A stretch of 11,546 nt of DNA from Bacteroidota bacterium (GTDB lineage: Bacteria > Bacteroidota > Bacteroidia > B-17B0 > Aurantibacillaceae), in the NCBI GenBank assembly GCA_947474485.1, contig CANJJP010000018.1, positions 1-11,546 of the forward strand, read 5' to 3'. Below are positions 1-8,060 of the stretch, in pieces. The position numbers and the translations under genes were made by a program. Numbering within the stretch: position 1 is the first letter of the stretch; each line of letters starts with the position of its first letter. The notes beneath the pieces were generated by a model. The model worked only from the letters and a program-made list of their open reading frames with translations. It had not been told where the DNA came from and searched no databases.

Positions 1-1235
1 ACGAAGGGAAACAAATTACATTGCAAAAAGCGGCAAGTTTACTAAAATCCTTAGACAGAGAATTGCGTAAATCAACTTATCTAAAAATTCAAGAGAGAAA
101 AAATGTTGATGAAAATAAATTAAATCAATTATATACAGACCTAATTGAATTACGCCACAAAGTATCATTAAATGCGGGTTTTAAAAACTACAGAGATTAT
201 AAATTTGAAGAATTAGGGAGGTTTGATTATACAGTAAATGATTGCATTAATTTTCATGAGTCGATTGCAAAGCATATTGTTCCCATTAATAAAACCTTAG
301 AAAAGGCAAGGAAAGAGAAATTAAATTTAGACTCTTATAAACCATGGGATACTGAGTTTGACATTGAAGGTAATTTACCTTTAACACCATTTAATACTGG
401 AGAAGAACTAACTGAGAAAACAATATCATGCTTTAATAACATTGACCAATTCTTTGGAGAATGTATTACAACAATGAAGCAGTTAGGACATTTAGATTTA
501 GAATCGAGAATTGGGAAAGCTCCAGGCGGTTACAACTATCCTTTGTACGAAAGTGGTGTCCCGTTTATCTTTATGAATTCTGTTGGAACGCACCGAGACA
601 TGGTAACAATGGTGCATGAAGGTGGGCATGCGGTTCATTCGTTTTTATGCAATCAACTTAGTTTAACGGATTTTAAAAGCACACCATCAGAGGTAGCAGA
701 ACTTGCGAGTATGGGAATGGAATTGATTTCGATGGAGCATTGGAACTTCTACTTTACTGATGAAAATGATTTAAAAAGAGCAAAAAAAGAACAATTAGAG
801 AAAATATTAAAAACCTTACCTTGGATTGCTTGTATTGATAAATTTCAACATTGGGTGTACGAAAATCCAACCCACAGCATTGAAGAACGCTACGAAAAAT
901 GGTATGCAATTAGTAAAGAATTCAGTACTGGAGAAGTTGATTACTCAGGGCTCGAAAATAATATTAAAAGAAGCTGGCAGGGTCAACTTCACCTTTACGA
1001 AGTTCCGTTTTACTATATTGAATATGGCATGGCGCAACTTGGAGCTGTTGCTATTTGGAAAAACTACTTAGAAAACAAGGAAAGTTGCATTGCAAGCTAC
1101 AAAAACGCCTTGGCTCACGGCTATACCCTTACAATTCCGGAATTATACAATTTAGCAGGCATTAAGTTTGATTTTTCGGCACAAAACATAAAAGAACTTG
1201 CTGAATTTGTTTTAAATCAATACAAAAAGCTTTAG
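1..1235 (+). CDS. M3 family zinc oligoendopeptidase (PepF-like), 5' end cut off by window
   Basis: C-terminal part of a cytoplasmic metallopeptidase that cleaves short peptides. The frame is open from base 3, and the residues before the first possible start (a TTG at 21) continue the family sequence, so the true start lies upstream. About 411 codons are present; family members run to roughly 570 residues, so some 150 are missing. The zinc site is visible. The HEGGH motif is at residues 199-203 counted from base 21. The third ligand is probably Glu227, in a VAELASMGME block that matches the VEVPSQMLE block of neurolysin at the same spacing. A downstream HLYEVPFYYIEYG segment fits the substrate-binding His/Tyr cluster of M3 enzymes. 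No signal peptide can be judged. It ends 67 bp before the polysaccharide operon, with no clear terminator between, and is probably unrelated to it in function. Confidence 0.92.
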   Translation, partial: EGKQITLQKAASLLKSLDRELRKSTYLKIQERKNVDENKLNQLYTDLIELRHKVSLNAGFKNYRDYKFEELGRFDYTVNDCINFHESIAKHIVPINKTLEKARKEKLNLDSYKPWDTEFDIEGNLPLTPFNTGEELTEKTISCFNNIDQFFGECITTMKQLGHLDLESRIGKAPGGYNYPLYESGVPFIFMNSVGTHRDMVTMVHEGGHAVHSFLCNQLSLTDFKSTPSEVAELASMGMELISMEHWNFYFTDENDLKRAKKEQLEKILKTLPWIACIDKFQHWVYENPTHSIEERYEKWYAISKEFSTGEVDYSGLENNIKRSWQGQLHLYEVPFYYIEYGMAQLGAVAIWKNYLENKESCIASYKNALAHGYTLTIPELYNLAGIKFDFSAQNIKELAEFVLNQYKKL

Positions 1236-1276
1236 TTAAAGTTCATCAGTATTTACTGTTTTTCATTTATTATTTA

Positions 1277-1284
1277 TATATTTG
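1277..1284 (+). promoter_or_regulatory. Candidate Bacteroidota -7 promoter element before the polysaccharide operon
   Basis: TATATTTG matches the TAnnTTTG -7 consensus of the Bacteroidota primary sigma factor exactly and lies 18 bp before the ATG of the export lipoprotein. It also overlaps the alternative TTG start at 1282, which argues against that start. No good -33 TTG element is seen about 20 bp upstream, and such 8-mers are common in AT-rich DNA, so this is tentative. Confidence 0.4.
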
Positions 1285-1302
1285 AAGGTTATAATTGTAT
1301 TT

Positions 1303-2067
1303 ATGAGATTAATAAAAGCTCTTTTCGGAATATTTATACTTGTTTTGTTTTTTAGTTCATGTAAGCTACTTCGACCAAGTTTCATGCTGCAAACTAAGCC
1401 TAATTATAATTTCAGCAAAATTAGTGATACTCTTCTAAATGAAAACTACAGAATAGCACCTAATGATGGTGTAAATTTTAGAGTATTTTCTAATGATGGT
1501 TTTAAACTAGTAGATATAGCAAATAGTGCTGGTGGAGCAGGAATTACAAGAGCAGGTATAGAAGAAATTGTTGATCAAGATGGTTTAATTAAATTACCAC
1601 TATTAGGCAAAATAAAGATTAGTGGTTACACATTAAGAGAAGCTCAATTGTTTTTAGAAAAAGAATATGAGAGCTACTATGTTAAACCATTTATACAACT
1701 TAATATAACAAACAAGCGAGTTATTATTTTCCCGGGAGCAGCAGGTTCTGCAAGAGTACTACAATTACAGTATAACAATACTACTGTTTTTGAGGCTATT
1801 GCATTAGCAGGTGGTATTAGTCAAGACGGTAAAGCTTATCGAATAAAATTGATTAGAAGGATAACACCGAACTCAAGCCCATTAGTTTACCTTATTGACC
1901 TTTCTAAAATCGAAGGTATTGCAGCTGGTAATATGGTAGTTTTAGCAAACGATATTATATATGTTGAAACAAGACCAAGAATTGCCCAAAGAACATTGCA
2001 AGAGATTTCTCCTTATCTTTCATTGTTAACAACGACTATAACCCTATATTATTTGTTCGCAAAGTAA
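1303..2067 (+). CDS. Polysaccharide export outer-membrane lipoprotein (Wza-like, Poly_export/SLBB)
   Basis: A 254-residue Wza-family protein expected to form the outer-membrane exit channel for capsule or exopolysaccharide. The ATG at 1303 was chosen because it gives a short charged start, a hydrophobic stretch at 5-17 and a lipobox-like FSSC ending in Cys20; the earlier TTG at 1282 lies inside a promoter-like motif. Residues about 49-140 fit the Poly_export domain (YRIAPNDGVNFRVF, then VDQDGLIKLPLLGKIKISG and a long helix). Residues about 141-224 fit one SLBB domain (TVFEAIALAGGI and DIIYVETRP). A hydrophobic segment at about 236-252 may be the membrane-spanning C-terminal helix. It is shorter than E. 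coli Wza (about 380 residues), as is usual for single-SLBB Bacteroidota homologues. It is the first gene of a four-gene operon, and its stop is 1 bp from the start of its likely partner, the Wzc-like kinase. Confidence 0.9.
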   Translation: MRLIKALFGIFILVLFFSSCKLLRPSFMLQTKPNYNFSKISDTLLNENYRIAPNDGVNFRVFSNDGFKLVDIANSAGGAGITRAGIEEIVDQDGLIKLPLLGKIKISGYTLREAQLFLEKEYESYYVKPFIQLNITNKRVIIFPGAAGSARVLQLQYNNTTVFEAIALAGGISQDGKAYRIKLIRRITPNSSPLVYLIDLSKIEGIAAGNMVVLANDIIYVETRPRIAQRTLQEISPYLSLLTTTITLYYLFAK

Positions 2068-2068
2068 G

Positions 2069-4537
2069 ATGCTAAACAACACAGTAGGACAAAAGAACGA
2101 GAATTTTGATCGTTACAAGGACAGACTCACTAAATTTAGTAGCGAGTTTGAGTTGGGGCTTTTTATTTTAATCGCCAAAAAATCACTTGTTTGGATTTTT
2201 ATTTTTTTTTCAATTTCTTTTGGCACTATTTACTTATATTTAAGATATACACCCCCAATTTATGAATCAAGCGCAACCATTCAATTAACTAATTCAAATA
2301 AAGCAAATGATATACTTCAGGTTGGCCAATCATTTGACAATACAAGTAAACTAGCCGAAGCAATTGAAGTTCTAAAATCCCAAGTTTTTCTTCAGAGAGT
2401 CGTGAAAAATCTAAATCTTACTGTTAGCTATCTTAACGAAGGTACTTTTAAAAACTATGAACTCTATACTTCTTCGCCATTTATTGTTGACATTAAAATA
2501 AAAAATGACTCTTGGTACAACCAAAAAATCTACATCGACTTTGATGAAAATGCATCTAGTGGAAAAATAAGATTAGGAGACAAGAATACAACTTCATTGC
2601 CATTTAAAATTAATGAATGGACAAGGACTAAAGATTTGGATTTTAGTATAGTGTTAAATAAAAATTTTGAAGACGGTGCTGCTATAAATGACATTAGAAG
2701 GCTTGAAAAACCTTATTTTATTTGTAACACAGAAGCTGGTATTTTATCCTACATACAATCTAAGGTTGAAGTAAGAATTATCAACGAGCAATCGCAATCA
2801 ATCTCTGTTGGCGTAAAAGATTTTGTTCCATCAAAGGCAGCTGACATTGCAAATGCTGTTGTTGAAGAATACCAAATTTATGGTGTTGAAAAAGAAGGTG
2901 AAGGGTCGAAAAACATACTTGCTTTTATAGATGCTCAGCTAAACAATGTTTTTTATGATTTAAAAAATTCAGAAAACAATATAGAATCTTTTCAAAAGAG
3001 CAATAATTATATTTCAAACACTATTGCCAAGAGTACTTCAATCAGCAGGTATTCAACAGTGGAAGACCAGTTATTAAAACTGGAACTTGACGAAATGATT
3101 CTTAGTGAATTACAAAAAAATCTTCAAAACAATAAAAGCATTGATACCTATCAATTAATTTCTTTACTAGCGGGGACAGAGGAAGAATCATCAATTAGAA
3201 GTATAACAAACGAGCTCCAAAGACTTCTTATTGAAAAAGAAAACCTATTATATGTAGTTACCACAAACAGCGACGCAATTAAACAGGCAAATTTTCAAAT
3301 CGAAACGCAAAAAAAATTATTAATAGAAAGCTTAAGTTCCTTTAGAAACAAAATTAAATTTAAGTACGAGAATTTAAGACAAAAATCGAACAAGTTAGCG
3401 GAAGAATTCGAACCTCAACCTGACAAGGATATGGAATATTCTCGTTTGATGAGATTGTTCTCAATCAATGAAAAATACTACACTTTGTTACTTGAAAAGA
3501 AAACTGAATTTTCCATTTCAAATGCTGGCTACGTTTCAAAAACAAACGTACTTGAAAAAGCAAGAGTTGCAAACAGTCCGGTTACACCGAGTAAAAAAAC
3601 CGCAACAACAATTGGCATTTTATGTGCGTTCTTATTAAGTTTAATCGTTATAATTATTCGATATTTACTACACGATCAGATTATTTCACTTAATGAGATA
3701 ACCAAACAAACTCATGCTGGTGTTAGTATTTTGGGTATTGTGCCAAGCTATGACAAAGACATTCCTACTTCGCAACTTGTGGTGGACAAAAATCCTAAAT
3801 CCATTATGGCGGAGTCGTTTCGATCAATTAGAACAAATCTTCAATTTATTTCTAATGATCCAGGTGCAAAAATAATTGCACTTACCTCAACCATTTCGGG
3901 TGAAGGAAAAACATTTGTAGCGCTTAATTTAGCCGGAATCATTGCCTATTCAGGAAAAAAAGTTGTTATTATTGACCTCGACATGCGTAAGCCAAAGATC
4001 CATAAAGGCTTTGGAACTAATAATGAACGAGGAATGTCAACTTTATTAATTGGTGGCAACACAATAGAAGAGTGTATCAATAAAAGTACATTATCATCTT
4101 TAGATTTTATCACAGCAGGTCCTATACCACCTAATCCTTCTGAATTAATTATTAGTAAGAAAATGGGTATTATACTTGATGAATTAAAGTTGAAGTATGA
4201 CGTAATTATTATTGATAATCCACCTATTGGTCTAGTAACAGATGCGCTACCAATGATTCAATTAGCTGATTATCCAATATACGTTTTCAGGTCAGATTAT
4301 TCGAGAAAAAGTTTTATTCAAATACTTGATAGATTACAAAACGAGAATAGCATTGGTAAAATATCGGTAGTATTAAATGGAGTAGATATTAATCGTAAAA
4401 GTTATGGATATAACTATGGATATGGTTATGGATATGGATACGGCTATGGCTCTAAATATGGCTATTATGAAGAGGGGAAAAACGAATCGAAGAAAAAGAA
4501 AAAAATGTTTAGTAAGTCTAAAATAAAAGTAAGTTAG
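2069..4537 (+). CDS. Wzc-like polysaccharide co-polymerase / tyrosine autokinase
   Basis: An 822-residue inner-membrane protein that controls polysaccharide chain length and export, with a fused cytoplasmic bacterial tyrosine (BY) kinase. Order: short cytoplasmic N-terminus; first membrane helix at about 39-59; Wzz domain and long periplasmic region with coiled-coil stretches (about 290-445); Pro-containing segment SPVTPSK (503-509) and second membrane helix at about 513-533; kinase domain from about 575. Nucleotide motifs are all present: Walker A TSTISGEGKT (606-615), Walker A' VVIIDLDMRKP (632-642), Walker B DVIIIDNPP (711-719). The C-terminus has 11 tyrosines between 779 and 800, mostly alternating with Gly, followed by a Lys-rich end. 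Such clusters are autophosphorylated in trans, and phosphorylation cycles regulate assembly with the Wza channel. The gap to the upstream gene is 1 bp and to rfbC 1 bp. Confidence 0.93.
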   Translation: MLNNTVGQKNENFDRYKDRLTKFSSEFELGLFILIAKKSLVWIFIFFSISFGTIYLYLRYTPPIYESSATIQLTNSNKANDILQVGQSFDNTSKLAEAIEVLKSQVFLQRVVKNLNLTVSYLNEGTFKNYELYTSSPFIVDIKIKNDSWYNQKIYIDFDENASSGKIRLGDKNTTSLPFKINEWTRTKDLDFSIVLNKNFEDGAAINDIRRLEKPYFICNTEAGILSYIQSKVEVRIINEQSQSISVGVKDFVPSKAADIANAVVEEYQIYGVEKEGEGSKNILAFIDAQLNNVFYDLKNSENNIESFQKSNNYISNTIAKSTSISRYSTVEDQLLKLELDEMILSELQKNLQNNKSIDTYQLISLLAGTEEESSIRSITNELQRLLIEKENLLYVVTTNSDAIKQANFQIETQKKLLIESLSSFRNKIKFKYENLRQKSNKLAEEFEPQPDKDMEYSRLMRLFSINEKYYTLLLEKKTEFSISNAGYVSKTNVLEKARVANSPVTPSKKTATTIGILCAFLLSLIVIIIRYLLHDQIISLNEITKQTHAGVSILGIVPSYDKDIPTSQLVVDKNPKSIMAESFRSIRTNLQFISNDPGAKIIALTSTISGEGKTFVALNLAGIIAYSGKKVVIIDLDMRKPKIHKGFGTNNERGMSTLLIGGNTIEECINKSTLSSLDFITAGPIPPNPSELIISKKMGIILDELKLKYDVIIIDNPPIGLVTDALPMIQLADYPIYVFRSDYSRKSFIQILDRLQNENSIGKISVVLNGVDINRKSYGYNYGYGYGYGYGYGSKYGYYEEGKNESKKKKKMFSKSKIKVS
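4403..4468 (+). repeat. Imperfect TATGGN hexanucleotide tandem repeat encoding a (Tyr-Gly)n tail
   Basis: Codons 779-800 of the Wzc-like gene alternate TAT/TAC with GGA/GGT/GGC, making a run of about ten imperfect 6-bp units, interrupted by AAC and by TCT AAA. The units encode the phosphorylation-type tyrosine cluster. Third-position differences between units suggest an old repeat kept by selection rather than a fresh expansion, although slippage could still change the tyrosine number in frame. Confidence 0.8.
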
Positions 4538-4538
4538 A

Positions 4539-5081
4539 ATGGAATTTATTGAAACAACTATAAAAGATTTATTTATAATTAAACCCAAAGTTTTTGAAGA
4601 CTCGAGGGGGCACTTCTTTGAGAGTTTTACAACAAAGTCATTTTCTGAAAAAAACATTGATGCTGATTTTGTGCAGGATAATCAATCACTTTCGCAAAAA
4701 GGTGTTTTAAGAGGTTTACACTTCCAAGCTCCGCCTTATGGTCAAGGTAAACTTGTTCGTGTAATCAAAGGTGCTGTATTAGACGTTGCACTCGATATCA
4801 GAAAAAAATCCGCAACTTATGGTCAACATTTTACTATTGAGTTAAATGAAGAAAACAAAACAATGCTTTGGATTCCAGAAGGATTTGCTCATGGTTTTTC
4901 CACTTTAGCTGATAATACAATTTTCGCATACAAATGTACCAACTATTATTTTAAAGATTCAGAAGGTTGTATTTCGTGGAATGACAATTCTCTTGGAATT
5001 AATTGGAATATTGAAAACCCTACAATTTCAGAAAAAGATATGCAAGGTTTATCATTTGCTGAATTTATTTCACCTTTTTAA
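4539..5081 (+). CDS. rfbC: dTDP-4-dehydrorhamnose 3,5-epimerase (RmlC/RfbC)
   Basis: A 180-residue cytoplasmic cupin enzyme that converts dTDP-4-dehydro-6-deoxy-D-glucose to dTDP-4-dehydro-L-rhamnose, the third step of dTDP-L-rhamnose synthesis. Full length for the family. Visible landmarks: FEDSRGHFFESF (19-30), the VLRGLHFQ block with the catalytic His61, KLVRVIKGAVLDVALDIR (71-88), WIPEGFAHGF (111-120) with the second active-site His118, the catalytic Tyr131 in YKCTNYY, and SEKD (164-167) supplying an Asp near the end. All expected active-site residues are present. It starts 1 bp after the kinase stop and ends 2 bp before the next gene, so it is certainly co-transcribed. The partner genes rmlA, rmlB and rmlD are not in the window. 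A related 3- or 5-epimerase of the same fold acting on another dTDP-sugar is possible. Confidence 0.93.
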   Translation: MEFIETTIKDLFIIKPKVFEDSRGHFFESFTTKSFSEKNIDADFVQDNQSLSQKGVLRGLHFQAPPYGQGKLVRVIKGAVLDVALDIRKKSATYGQHFTIELNEENKTMLWIPEGFAHGFSTLADNTIFAYKCTNYYFKDSEGCISWNDNSLGINWNIENPTISEKDMQGLSFAEFISPF

Positions 5082-5083
5082 TA

Positions 5084-6181
5084 TTGCTTTTAACTAACAA
5101 CATACCGCTACTTTTTTTACTGATTTTTTCAGGTGCTTTGATTTTTTCGGCTGTAATTAATAATTTGCTTTTAAATTTTTCGAAAAATCTCGGAACAAGA
5201 AAAAATGATGGAGTACAGATTAGATGGAACCCAACATCTAAACCTGCCCTTGGTGGTATTTCCTTTTTTGTAATATTCCTTATTTCCTTTATTTCAATAC
5301 AATTTATTATAGGGCAAACGACTATTTACTTTTCGGATAAAAAAATATTTGGACTTCTAAGTTCAATAAGTATTGCATTTATTATGGGCCTTGCTGACGA
5401 TGCATATGATACTAAGCCACTTATTAAATCACTTACACAATTTATGTGTGCACTCATTCTAATTTTAACTGGCACGCGAATAGAATGTTTTGAAAACGAA
5501 TTTTTAAATTATATCCTAACAATTTTATGGGTTGTAGGAATGATGAACTCAATTAACATGCTCGACAACATGGATGCAATAACAACAATTGTTTCTATAG
5601 GCATTTTAATTTTCATTTCTTCTATTACTATTATCCAATCCAACACTTTAACACCAATTTCTATTTTATCTATTGCGATGCTTGGGAGTTTGTGTGGATT
5701 TCTGGTATACAATTGGCATCCCTCAAAAATGTTTATGGGTGATACTGGAAGCCAATTTTTAGGTGTTTTTCTTGCTATTGTTGGAATAGAATATTGTTGG
5801 AACATAAAGCCTGATGTTGACAGTTTATTTCCTAACGAATATGGAACGAAAAGTATATTAGTTGTTGCGTCTGTATTTGTAATTCCATTAACTGATACAA
5901 TTACGGTTGTAACAAATCGTTTATCTAGAGGAAAATCGCCATTTGTTGGTGGGAAAGACCATACAACTCATAGTTTGTTTTTTTATGGAATAACTGAAAA
6001 AAGAATCGCACTGTTTTTTTTCGGTTTAACATGCATAGGGTGTTATCTAAGTTATTTAATTATTACTGATAACAATTGGACCATAAATAAATTTTGGTTG
6101 TATTCGATTTATCCAATTTGTGTTTTTCTTCCGATCTTTCTTTTAACGCATCATAAAAGCAAAACTAAAACTAATTCGTAA
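5084..6181 (+). CDS. WecA/MraY-family polyprenyl-phosphate sugar-1-phosphate transferase
   Basis: A 365-residue polytopic membrane enzyme of glycosyltransferase family 4, which moves a sugar-1-phosphate from a UDP-sugar to undecaprenyl phosphate and so starts lipid-linked polysaccharide synthesis. Roughly ten hydrophobic segments span the protein. Family motifs: PALGGI (54-59), the metal-binding DDAYD (105-109), NMLDNMDA (158-165), FMGDTGS (217-223) with Asp220, and GGKDHTTHSL (289-298), the cytoplasmic His-containing loop. The WecA-like His loop and the operon context favour an exopolysaccharide initiator over the peptidoglycan enzyme MraY. The start is a TTG two bases after the rfbC stop: the first ATG in frame is about residue 101, inside the protein, and the TTG is needed to include the first membrane helix (8-29). 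The 3' end overlaps the convergent gene by 11 bp. The sugar specificity cannot be read from the sequence. Confidence 0.9.
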   Translation: MLLTNNIPLLFLLIFSGALIFSAVINNLLLNFSKNLGTRKNDGVQIRWNPTSKPALGGISFFVIFLISFISIQFIIGQTTIYFSDKKIFGLLSSISIAFIMGLADDAYDTKPLIKSLTQFMCALILILTGTRIECFENEFLNYILTILWVVGMMNSINMLDNMDAITTIVSIGILIFISSITIIQSNTLTPISILSIAMLGSLCGFLVYNWHPSKMFMGDTGSQFLGVFLAIVGIEYCWNIKPDVDSLFPNEYGTKSILVVASVFVIPLTDTITVVTNRLSRGKSPFVGGKDHTTHSLFFYGITEKRIALFFFGLTCIGCYLSYLIITDNNWTINKFWLYSIYPICVFLPIFLLTHHKSKTKTNS

Positions 6182-7118
6182 AATAGTTTTTTATGTATTT
6201 AGCTAGAGTGTCGTTAAATACAACTAATCCTTTCGCGTTTAAGTTTAAAGAAGAAATATAGTTACTTCTTGAAGCTGACAAGTTCTCATCCTTAAACAAT
6301 ATATAATCAACATTTTCTTTTGCTGCAAGTTGATTAATAAAAGTGATTGTTTCTTCTCGGTTTTTTAAACTCTTTAATGACTCACTCAACACAGGAGATT
6401 CAAATAATATTATTTTACTCCCATATTGTTTTGCAAGAGCTATCGTTTTTTTTAAATACTTTACTCGTGAGGAGTCTATCATAAATTCATAACCTTGTGG
6501 GTATTGAGATTGCATATCTTCTAAGTGATTATCCCAAGTTATTTTTGCTGGAGGCTCAAAACCATTTACAAAAAAAGGGAGCGCTCGGTTATCTTTTTTA
6601 TGCTTTAATCCTTGTAATGCATTAAAGGTAATTTGTTTGTTATAATAAGCATAAGCAAAATAAGGAATCCAAATCCTTCTGTAATATTCAGCATCGCATT
6701 CGCTCAAAACTTTAGCAACTGTATCATCATACATGTATTGAGCAAATCGATATGAATTAAATGTATTAAAATTCTTATCCATCGACTCTGGAGTAACGTA
6801 CAATAAAATAAGTTTTGGGGCTTTATTGCTTTTTAAATATAAATAAAGATGCAGGTAATTATCTGCAAAATCACTGTGACTTAAAGCTAAGTTATATGAT
6901 TTTTTTCCAGTTGCTTCATCTAATTGTTCTGGGTTTACCATCCACAAAGGCTCACAGGGGCCATGAATTAAAACATCAGCATCAATTTTAGTTGAACTAA
7001 CATAATCAGCCTTTGTATTCTTATTTGATCGTAAACTAGATGAGTAAAAATTATCTAAAACAAATAAGCTTCCTGTAACCAATCCTAATGTAATGGTGAT
7101 TTTAAGAACCAAATTCAT
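6171..7118 (-). CDS. Membrane-anchored SGNH/DltD-like protein with apparent loss of catalytic residues
   Basis: Function not known. From the ATG at 7118 the protein has 315 residues; an earlier in-frame ATG at 7178 would overlap the upstream gene by 50 bp and push the hydrophobic N-terminus inward, so 7118 is preferred. Residues about 4-22 form a signal anchor; the rest should be periplasmic. The layout resembles SGNH-type proteins of the DltD/AlgJ group, which handle O-acyl groups on cell-surface polymers: DADVLIHGPCEP (46-57) at the position of the usual D-V-L-GSSR block, then NPEQLDEATGKKSYNLALS (62-80), a strand KLILLYVTPES (102-112), SKIILFESPV (234-243), and a final SLNLNAKG (290-297) where the family normally has DxxHLNxxG. 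The nucleophile position is thus Cys55 and the Asp/His pair is replaced by Ser and Asn292. This alignment is by eye. It is the last gene of the yceI operon, 10 bp after the barrel gene. Confidence 0.6.
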   Translation of the reverse strand: MNLVLKITITLGLVTGSLFVLDNFYSSSLRSNKNTKADYVSSTKIDADVLIHGPCEPLWMVNPEQLDEATGKKSYNLALSHSDFADNYLHLYLYLKSNKAPKLILLYVTPESMDKNFNTFNSYRFAQYMYDDTVAKVLSECDAEYYRRIWIPYFAYAYYNKQITFNALQGLKHKKDNRALPFFVNGFEPPAKITWDNHLEDMQSQYPQGYEFMIDSSRVKYLKKTIALAKQYGSKIILFESPVLSESLKSLKNREETITFINQLAAKENVDYILFKDENLSASRSNYISSLNLNAKGLVVFNDTLAKYIKNYFTN

Positions 7119-7128
7119 TTTATCAATC

Positions 7129-8055
7129 TTAGAAACTAAATACCCGTGAAATATTGAAGCCAAATTTAAACTGTCCATCTAACCAATTAGAAGTAGTATT
7201 TGGAATAAAATTAGTTTCTGAAATTGCTCCGTTGTTAGTGAAGTTAAGATGAAAAACGTGCCCACCTGTTTCAATTTCTAAACCAACTGCAAGAGGATTA
7301 TAGAAAGGGTTTGCTTTATTGTTTTGGCGATACTTTGATACATTATAAAAATAATCTACTATCAAAGCCATACGTTTTGTAAAACGAATTCTACCACCAA
7401 CTCCTAAACTAACAATACCATTTGTTTCCTCAGCATTATTATCTGCATTTATAGCATACTTTACAAAATTCCGATGATGATAAGATGGCATTATTTGCGC
7501 TGAAAACCAATTCCCAAATTTTCGTGCTATAATTAATTGAGAGAAATAAGAAAAACGATGAGCGGTTTTTTGGGTTACACTTTTATCAACTCCCGAGTAA
7601 ATTAATGCCTTATCCTTGGGTGTAAAACCCATATTAGTATAGGCGGCAATACTTACTGGTACTTTGTTATTTGTAGTTTGCTCTAAAAATCTCCACTTGG
7701 CATAACCTTCTAAAAGCTCATTATACTTGCTTCTAGCTAGACCCAAGGTGATTTTGTCGGTTACACCATAATCAAATGAATATCTTATGTCCATCGAATT
7801 ATCAAATCCCCACATGGTATGTCCGCTACCACCAACTGCTATATCATCAAAACGATGAGTAATTCTAAAATCAAGGTCGCCTTTTTTTACTGTTTCTATT
7901 GATTGTGCATTTACAATCTTAGTAGTTTTAAATGTTGCGAAAACCTTTACGTTTCCAACTTCAGGTTCATTTACTAAAGCTAATAAATCTTCTTCTTGCG
8001 CAATTGCAGAAGACGTAATTCCAATAACAAAAGCAAAAACTAATTTTTTCAACAT
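7129..8055 (-). CDS. DUF5777-like outer-membrane beta-barrel protein
   Basis: A 308-residue exported protein. A signal peptide is clear (MLKKLVFAFVIGITSSAIAQ, cleavage around residue 19-20). The remainder is rich in alternating hydrophobic/polar strands with aromatic ends, for example DIRYSFDYGVTDKITLGLAR, and the last residue is Phe, typical of barrels inserted by BamA. The FATFKTTKIVNAQSIETVKKG segment, followed by DLDFRITHRFDDI, is what I recognise from the Bacteroidota DUF5777 barrel family; the family has no firmly known function. Its gene starts 5 bp after the yceI stop and ends 10 bp before the SGNH-like gene, so the three form one operon. DUF5777 barrels are, as far as I recall, often found near YceI genes, which suggests a shared job in the periplasm or outer membrane, but the ligand is unknown. 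Confidence 0.8.
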   Translation of the reverse strand: MLKKLVFAFVIGITSSAIAQEEDLLALVNEPEVGNVKVFATFKTTKIVNAQSIETVKKGDLDFRITHRFDDIAVGGSGHTMWGFDNSMDIRYSFDYGVTDKITLGLARSKYNELLEGYAKWRFLEQTTNNKVPVSIAAYTNMGFTPKDKALIYSGVDKSVTQKTAHRFSYFSQLIIARKFGNWFSAQIMPSYHHRNFVKYAINADNNAEETNGIVSLGVGGRIRFTKRMALIVDYFYNVSKYRQNNKANPFYNPLAVGLEIETGGHVFHLNFTNNGAISETNFIPNTTSNWLDGQFKFGFNISRVFSF

Positions 8056-8060
8056 AAATA

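Noticed and set aside
826..1071. Plus-strand open frame inside the M3 peptidase gene
   Set aside because: Alternative frame of a clearly conserved peptidase sequence; its product has no recognisable feature.
1236..1302. Terminator for the M3 peptidase gene
   Set aside because: No stem longer than a few base pairs was found in this gap.
4373..4657. Minus-strand open frame opposite the Tyr-Gly repeat and rfbC start
   Set aside because: Its Ile/Ser/Thr-rich repeats are only the reverse reading of the TATGGN repeat, and it spans the junction of two well-supported genes.
5509..5805. Minus-strand open frame inside the WecA-like gene
   Set aside because: Antisense shadow of conserved membrane-enzyme motifs.
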